Virus record (IMG/VR): IMGVR_UViG_3300025072_000035
Span: 1-27,306 of that record
Length of the DNA: 27,306 nucleotides
Strand: one strand, 5' to 3'
Source: a virus
Below are positions 23,392-27,306 of this stretch, piece by piece. The translations under genes and the position numbers were made by a program. The notes below the pieces were generated by a model. The model worked only from the letters and a program-made list of their open reading frames with translations. It was not told where the DNA came from and did no database searches. Numbering within the stretch: the first letter of the stretch is position 1; each line of letters begins with the position of its first letter.

Positions 23392-23810
23392 AAAAAATAG
23401 ATAAATACGGTTACTGGCTTTTATTTGTAATATTCTTCATTCTTGCAGGTATTTACGAATGTTCAGGTCAAACCAAAGAAGAGGTTAAAGCTTATGTAAA
23501 CAACTCTACTATAATTAATAAAGAAATAGTAGTGAGACAAATTTGGAAAGAGACAGAGCATTTAAAATGTACTGAATGTTCATTAAGGTATAATAATTTA
23601 TTCGGGTTTAGATTATCAAAAAAATCAACAATTGAGAATCCTAAAGGATATTTAAAATTTGATACATGGCAAGACTCAATTGATTATTTAGAAAAATGGC
23701 AGAAGCGACACCCTTTAAAAGAAAATGAAACTTACTATGATTTTTTAGTTAGAATTCATTGGGCAAGTGATAAGAACTACATTATAGATTTAAAAGGAGT
23801 TAGGTATTAA
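23388..23810 (+). CDS. Secreted glucosaminidase-like (muralytic) protein
   Basis: 140 residues with an N-terminal membrane/signal segment (about 10-23, possible signal-peptidase cut after CSG at 25-27). The mature part has VVRQIWKETEHLKCTECSLR, with Glu55 as a possible catalytic residue and C61/C64, then NNLFGFR, and FDTWQDSIDYLEKWQKRH. This order is typical of glucosaminidase-like (GH73-related) proteins of Bacteroidetes. It would act on peptidoglycan in the periplasm. Its place among replication genes, far from the lysis cassette, is odd: an early role at the wall, such as exclusion, is possible but unproven. Short for the family, so it could be a minimal or inactive form. Confidence 0.6.
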   Translation: MKKIDKYGYWLLFVIFFILAGIYECSGQTKEEVKAYVNNSTIINKEIVVRQIWKETEHLKCTECSLRYNNLFGFRLSKKSTIENPKGYLKFDTWQDSIDYLEKWQKRHPLKENETYYDFLVRIHWASDKNYIIDLKGVRY

Positions 23811-23828
23811 TAAATTAAAAATTAAGAT

Positions 23829-24242
23829 ATGAAAACAGCAAGCAAAAAAAGTTTTTTTAATTCTCTCAATTTTAAAGGATCACACCAAAAGCAAATTCTA
23901 CAAGCTTTTAAATATTTTAGAGATGAATTAGAAGTTTTAAAAGTTGATGTAATAGAGTTAAGCAAATTAACTGGATTAACACAATTACAAGTTAGTAGGA
24001 GATTAAGCGAAATTGAAAGGGCTTACAGGATAAAATATGTAGGTGATAGAAAAAGATTCATTGATAATAGAGAAAGTACATTTGGAATGTATAGTTTAGT
24101 AACTAAAAAAACATATCCACAAGCACAAGAGGACTTGAATTTAAAGACTTTAAAAAGAGGTGTTAGAATGTTATTAAGAAAGAAACATCTATTAAGCAAT
24201 ACACTTATATTTGAATTAGAAAAACTAAACAAAATAGTATAA
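23829..24242 (+). CDS. Winged-helix DNA-binding protein (137 aa)
   Basis: Basic, with a clear winged helix-turn-helix: SHQKQILQAFKYFRDELEVL, then VIELSKLTGLTQLQVSRRLS as helix 2-turn-helix 3, and RIKYVGDRKRFIDNRESTFG as the wing. Located between ERF and the primase-helicase. It could be an origin-binding or regulatory protein of replication. The start context AGATATG matches other genes of this unit. Confidence 0.6.
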   Translation: MKTASKKSFFNSLNFKGSHQKQILQAFKYFRDELEVLKVDVIELSKLTGLTQLQVSRRLSEIERAYRIKYVGDRKRFIDNRESTFGMYSLVTKKTYPQAQEDLNLKTLKRGVRMLLRKKHLLSNTLIFELEKLNKIV

Positions 24243-24259
24243 ACAAAAAATAAATAATT

Positions 24260-24610
24260 ATGAAAAACACAATTAATTTAACATTATGTCCTAAAGTATT
24301 AGATGGTGATATTCCAACCTTTAGACACGACACAAAAGAAGAAGCACAAGCACACGCAGTAGTGTGGATGGCTGACATTGATTTAAACGATACAGTACTG
24401 GTATGTTTTGAAAATTACAGAGAGTTACCAATAGAAGAGTTAAGAAATGAGCAAATGAGTTTTATGGTTTCTCATGATAGCGATGATTTATGTTATTTTA
24501 TCGAGGAGTTTTTAGACAACACTATCAAGCCAATTGATTTTGCAATATTTGCTTTTGATAATTATCAAGAAGCTTTTAATTATTGTGCAGACTTAAAAGA
24601 GGGTTTTTAA
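24260..24610 (+). CDS. Hypothetical acidic protein (116 aa)
   Basis: Acidic alpha/beta protein: TINLTLCPKVLDGDIPTFRH, then KEEAQAHAVVWMADIDLNDT and FAIFAFDNYQEAFNYCADL. No family recognised. Last gene before a strong terminator. Confidence 0.5.
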   Translation: MKNTINLTLCPKVLDGDIPTFRHDTKEEAQAHAVVWMADIDLNDTVLVCFENYRELPIEELRNEQMSFMVSHDSDDLCYFIEEFLDNTIKPIDFAIFAFDNYQEAFNYCADLKEGF

Positions 24611-24621
24611 TAAAAAATTAC

Positions 24622-24629
24622 TATATTTG
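24622..24629 (+). promoter_or_regulatory. Isolated TATATTTG box
   Basis: Exact TAnnTTTG match 12 bases after the previous stop, but no TTG at 17-23 bases upstream and a terminator starts 25 bases downstream. If active it would give only a very short RNA. Confidence 0.25.
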
Positions 24630-24653
24630 ATACTTACTTTTGTCATCTAAATT

Positions 24654-24688
24654 AAGGGGTAATCACTCTAATGGTTGCCCTTTTTTTT
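24654..24688 (+). terminator. Strong intrinsic terminator
   Basis: AAGGG (24654-24658) with CCCTT (24678-24682), one bulged G, then TAATCA (24660-24665) with TGGTTG (24672-24677) using two G-T pairs; loop CTCTAA; T8 at 24681-24688. Ends the ERF/winged-helix unit. Confidence 0.75.
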
Positions 24689-24695
24689 ACTCCTT

Positions 24696-24728
24696 TTGTA
24701 TTACGTATTGAATTAATTAGTATATTTG
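24696..24728 (+). promoter_or_regulatory. Bacteroidetes-type promoter for the replication genes
   Basis: TTG 24696-24698 and TATATTTG 24721-24728, spacing 22, within the 17-23 range. It sits just after the terminator and would start an RNA near 24735, directly before the structured leader. Confidence 0.6.
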
Positions 24729-24745
24729 AACTCAATAATAAAGTA

Positions 24746-24845
24746 ACGACCAACTTACAAGAAATTTTATTTTAAAACCTTATGTTGGAATGCCTCTTGG
24801 TCGTGGCTACCTTCATAAGGTTTTTTTATACAAAAAATTACGACC
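24746..24845 (+). promoter_or_regulatory. Structured leader: pseudoknot, terminator and start-codon-pairing motif
   Basis: Stem 1: ACGACCAA (24746-24753) with TTGGTCGT (24797-24804), 8 bp perfect. Stem 2: AAAACCTTATG (24774-24784) with CATAAGGTTTT (24814-24824), 11 bp perfect, followed by a T7 run (24821-24827). The arms alternate (1-2-1'-2'), so both can form only as an H-type pseudoknot. Stem 2 with the T run is a possible terminator. A second ACGACC at 24840-24845 lies one base before the ATG at 24847 and can pair with GGTCGT (24799-24804), competing with stem 1. This looks like a cis-acting attenuator or riboswitch-like element controlling the replication gene. Regulation is inference. 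Confidence 0.6.
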
Positions 24846-24846
24846 T

Positions 24847-25527
24847 ATGGCAGAAGATAAAAAAGGATTTATTTTATATGCAGACCAAAAGGAACTGTTT
24901 GAACAGTTACCAAATGACAAGGCAGGAGAATTGATTAAACATATATATAAGTATGTTAATGATGAAGACCCAAAAACAGATGACATTTTAATAAACTTAG
25001 CTTTCACTTCTATAAAACAGCAGCTAAAAAGAGATTTAAAGAAGTTTAAAGAAAAGATAGATAAAAAATCTATATCAGGTAGAGAGGGTAATTTAAAGCG
25101 TTGGAATTTAGACATTTACAAGCTATATAAAGATGGAACTTACACTTTAAAGGATGCTGAAAATATCGCAAATGGTCGCAAAGTATCGCACAGCGATAAA
25201 GTGCCATCGCAAAGTATCGCAAACATCGCTGTTAAAGATACAGTTAATGTTACAGTAATAGATACAGTTAAAGAGAAAGATATATTATATATAAAAAACG
25301 ATTTATTTAAATCTAACCAATGGAAAGAAAGTATAACAAGAATTTATAATTGCAAATTAATAGAGGTCGAAAAGTATTTAACTATATTTTTGGATGAACA
25401 AGAAATAGACGGAAATCTAAACAGAGAATTGAAAGAAATTAAAACACATTTTAGATCATGGTTTAAATTACAACCTTTCAAAAAGAATATTTCTAAAGAA
25501 CCTCATATACCTCGAATTGCTTTATGA
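24847..25527 (+). CDS. DUF6291-type replication protein
   Basis: 226 residues from ATG 24847. The frame stays open back to ATG 24790, which lies inside the leader structure, so I prefer 24847; the domain begins right after it. Residues 7-37 (GFILYADQKELFEQLPNDKA, then GELIKHIYKYV) and IKQQLKRDLKKFKEKI with GREGNLKRWN match the DUF6291 N-terminal domain of phage replication proteins. The C-terminal half (VEKYLTIFLDEQEIDGNLNR, then ELKEIKTHFRSWFK) is typical of Bacteroidetes phage proteins that act like DnaD or a helicase loader. The middle is a Thr/Ser/Val-rich linker. Its stop overlaps the primase-helicase start (ATGA). Confidence 0.65.
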   Translation: MAEDKKGFILYADQKELFEQLPNDKAGELIKHIYKYVNDEDPKTDDILINLAFTSIKQQLKRDLKKFKEKIDKKSISGREGNLKRWNLDIYKLYKDGTYTLKDAENIANGRKVSHSDKVPSQSIANIAVKDTVNVTVIDTVKEKDILYIKNDLFKSNQWKESITRIYNCKLIEVEKYLTIFLDEQEIDGNLNRELKEIKTHFRSWFKLQPFKKNISKEPHIPRIAL

Positions 25528-27306
25528 TAGATTGGAATAAAATAGAATTAAAAGGTCGAACATCTGGAAACTTTACTACATTATGTCCTGAATGTTCACA
25601 CACAAGAAAGAAAAAGAAAGACCCTTGTTTAAGTATTAACCTAGATAAAGGAGTAGGAAAGTGCCACCATTGCCAAGAAGTAACGATAAGAGAAACTAAA
25701 GAAATAAAAGAATACAAGTTACCCCCTCAAAAATGGCAGAACTATACAAAGCTATCGGATAATCTAGTTAAGTGGTTTAAAAACGAAAGAAACATTTCAC
25801 AGCAAACTTTAATTGATTGTAAGATAACGGAAGAAGAATATTTTCAACCAGCAGCAGGAAAGAAAACAAACAACATAGTATTTAATTATTTTGAAGGTGA
25901 TAAACTAATAAACAAAAAATACAGAAGCGGTAGCAAGCAGTTTACACAAACAGCACAAACAAAGAAACTCTTTTACGGTGTTAACGATATTGTAGGAGAA
26001 AAAGAAATATATTTAGTTGAGGGCGAAATGGATAAACTAGCATTTTGGGAAGTAGGAGTTAAAAATTGTATTTCAGTTCCAAACGGTGCAAACGATTTAA
26101 ACGATATTTTTGATACTTGCGAAAAATATATATCAGATTTAGAAAAGATTTACATTGCAGTTGATACAGACGAAGCAGGAAAGAAACTAGAAAGGGAATT
26201 ATTAAAAAGATTTGGAAAGTGGAAATGTGAAAGAATAGAATTTACTGGTAAGGATGCAAACGATTCTTTGAAAATATCTAAAGTTGAATTATTAGATAAC
26301 ATTAAAAACTCAATAGCCTATCCAGTTGACGGAACTTTTACAGCAAAAGACATCGAGGAAGATATATTTGATTATTTCGATAACGGAATTGAAGCTACAA
26401 TAGCACCCAACAATCCAAACTTTAAAGAATTGAATAGTAAATTTTCTGTAATGATGGGGCAACTAACAACAGTTACGGGTATTCCATCACATGGTAAATC
26501 TAATTTTATCGAGTGGTACGTGTTAAATTTAATAAATGATTTAGATTTAAAAGCGTCTTTCTATTCGCCTGAGCATTTCCCTTTAAAACTTCATCAGGGC
26601 GCAATGTCTGAAAAGGTAATAGGGAAATCATTCAATGAATCAAAGTATAGCGAACGAATGAGTAAGAATGAACTAAAAGACTATATCGAATGGAGCAAAG
26701 ATAAAGTTTATTTAACCTATCCTGAAAAAGGAGAGGTAGCAACTTGGGAATGGTTACTAGGAAAATTTAAAGAGCAAATGTTTAGATTTGGAATAGACAT
26801 ATTTGTTATTGATGCTTTTAATAAAGTTAAAAGAAACTCACCAGATTCATTAGGAGAAATAAATGATGTACTTTCAACCCTTACTTTATTTGCGCAAGCC
26901 TATGACGTACATATATTTTTAATTGCACACCCAACAAAAATGCGAAAAAATGATAGTGGAGTTTATGAAATGCCTACTTTGTACGATGTAAAAGGTTCGG
27001 GAGATTTTCGTGACCAAACACATAATGGACTTTGCGTATATCGAAACTTTGAAATAAAAGACGAAAGCGGAATGATTTTACAAGAGGGTAGCACAGTAGT
27101 AACGAATTTAAAAACAAAGTTTAAACATCAGGGTACAATAGGAGAAAACGCAAAATTTAGATTTAATATGCAAAACAATAGATACTATCCATATCATGAT
27201 AAACTAAGTAACAGCAGCTTAATACACGACAACAAAGAGCAGCAAACAGAAATACAAGACAGTTCTTTTAGTAAACCAATACAAGCAGACTGGCTAACAG
27301 AAGAAG
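25524..27306 (+). CDS. Primase-helicase (T7 gp4/Twinkle-like), 3' partial
   Basis: Starts at an ATGA overlap and is open to the window end (594 residues seen). N-terminal zinc ribbon with C21/C24 and C47/C50 (LCPECSH, KCHHCQ). TOPRIM domain: VEGEMDK with E166, and AVDTDEAGKKLE with D214/D216. Then a RecA-like helicase: Walker A GIPSHGKS (319-326), Walker B IFVIDAF with D430, LIAHPTKMRK, and DVKGSGDFRDQTHNGLCVYR. Zinc ribbon, TOPRIM and helicase in this order are the T7 gp4 architecture: it unwinds DNA and makes primers at the phage fork. It is the clearest sign that the phage carries its own replisome parts. Confidence 0.9.
   Translation, partial: MIDWNKIELKGRTSGNFTTLCPECSHTRKKKKDPCLSINLDKGVGKCHHCQEVTIRETKEIKEYKLPPQKWQNYTKLSDNLVKWFKNERNISQQTLIDCKITEEEYFQPAAGKKTNNIVFNYFEGDKLINKKYRSGSKQFTQTAQTKKLFYGVNDIVGEKEIYLVEGEMDKLAFWEVGVKNCISVPNGANDLNDIFDTCEKYISDLEKIYIAVDTDEAGKKLERELLKRFGKWKCERIEFTGKDANDSLKISKVELLDNIKNSIAYPVDGTFTAKDIEEDIFDYFDNGIEATIAPNNPNFKELNSKFSVMMGQLTTVTGIPSHGKSNFIEWYVLNLINDLDLKASFYSPEHFPLKLHQGAMSEKVIGKSFNESKYSERMSKNELKDYIEWSKDKVYLTYPEKGEVATWEWLLGKFKEQMFRFGIDIFVIDAFNKVKRNSPDSLGEINDVLSTLTLFAQAYDVHIFLIAHPTKMRKNDSGVYEMPTLYDVKGSGDFRDQTHNGLCVYRNFEIKDESGMILQEGSTVVTNLKTKFKHQGTIGENAKFRFNMQNNRYYPYHDKLSNSSLIHDNKEQQTEIQDSSFSKPIQADWLTEE

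Noticed and set aside
24790-24846. ATG 24790 as the start of the DUF6291 protein
   Set aside because: The extra 19 residues are encoded by the terminator stem, T run and spacer; the domain begins right after ATG 24847. Kept only as a possible leader peptide.
24746-24849. Self-cleaving ribozyme (hammerhead or twister) in the structured leader
   Set aside because: The conserved core bases of a hammerhead (CUGAUGA and GAAA in the right order) or of twister are not present around the stems.
1-27306. tRNA genes, CRISPR arrays, insertion sequences, integrase
   Set aside because: I found no cloverleaf, no regularly spaced repeats, no transposase or integrase motifs on either strand by reading; a tRNAscan or CRISPR search was not possible.

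Overview
The window looks like about half of an AT-rich tailed phage or prophage genome from a flavobacterial (Bacteroidetes) host. Four things point there. At least one promoter has the Bacteroidetes form (TTG, 19 nt, TAnnTTTG). Shine-Dalgarno sequences are almost absent and starts sit in A-rich contexts. Many virion proteins match families I know mainly from Bacteroidetes phages. Every supported gene is on the + strand, tightly packed, often with ATGA or TAATG overlaps. There is a tape-measure protein but no recognisable sheath or baseplate wedge, so a siphovirus is likely. I see no integrase or CI-like repressor, and no terminase, so lifestyle and packaging type cannot be judged.

Layout. 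1-8031 is a tail module: a frameshifting gene that resembles a tail assembly chaperone, a tail-completion-like protein, two large tail proteins (the second with a fibre-like C-terminus), two small proteins and the tape measure. 8061-10877 is a head-shell module: prohead protease, scaffold, major capsid protein and a further virion protein. 10965-16162 holds surface or adhesin-like proteins, the portal fused to extra C-terminal domains, a head-tail adaptor and a probable tail terminator. 16163-18409 is a membrane/lysis cassette with an M15 endolysin and several holin-like proteins, closed by a terminator. From 18507 a canonical promoter starts an early region: small proteins, a ribbon-helix-helix regulator, two DNA methyltransferases in a repeat-bounded segment, an ERF recombinase, a secreted glucosaminidase-like protein, a winged-helix protein, a DUF6291-type replication protein and a primase-helicase that runs off the end.

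How it works together (inference). Early transcription from 18507, with help from promoters near 22043 and 24696, makes regulators, DNA-modification enzymes and the recombination/replication set. Late transcription of the virion and lysis genes may use a different signal: an almost identical 23-24 nt AT-rich element lies directly upstream of the genes at 1212 and 10965, the second copy just after a terminator.

Most notable: (1) a leader before the replication gene at 24847 in which two perfect stems interleave as an H-type pseudoknot, one stem doubling as an intrinsic terminator and a third copy of the pairing motif lying at the start codon; (2) a 2.2-kb methyltransferase segment bounded by an exact 22-nt direct repeat, with each methyltransferase also bracketed by inverted repeats; (3) a T9 slippery tract in the chaperone-like gene; (4) the repeated late-promoter candidate. 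Assignments come from reading motifs and family resemblance, not from database searches.
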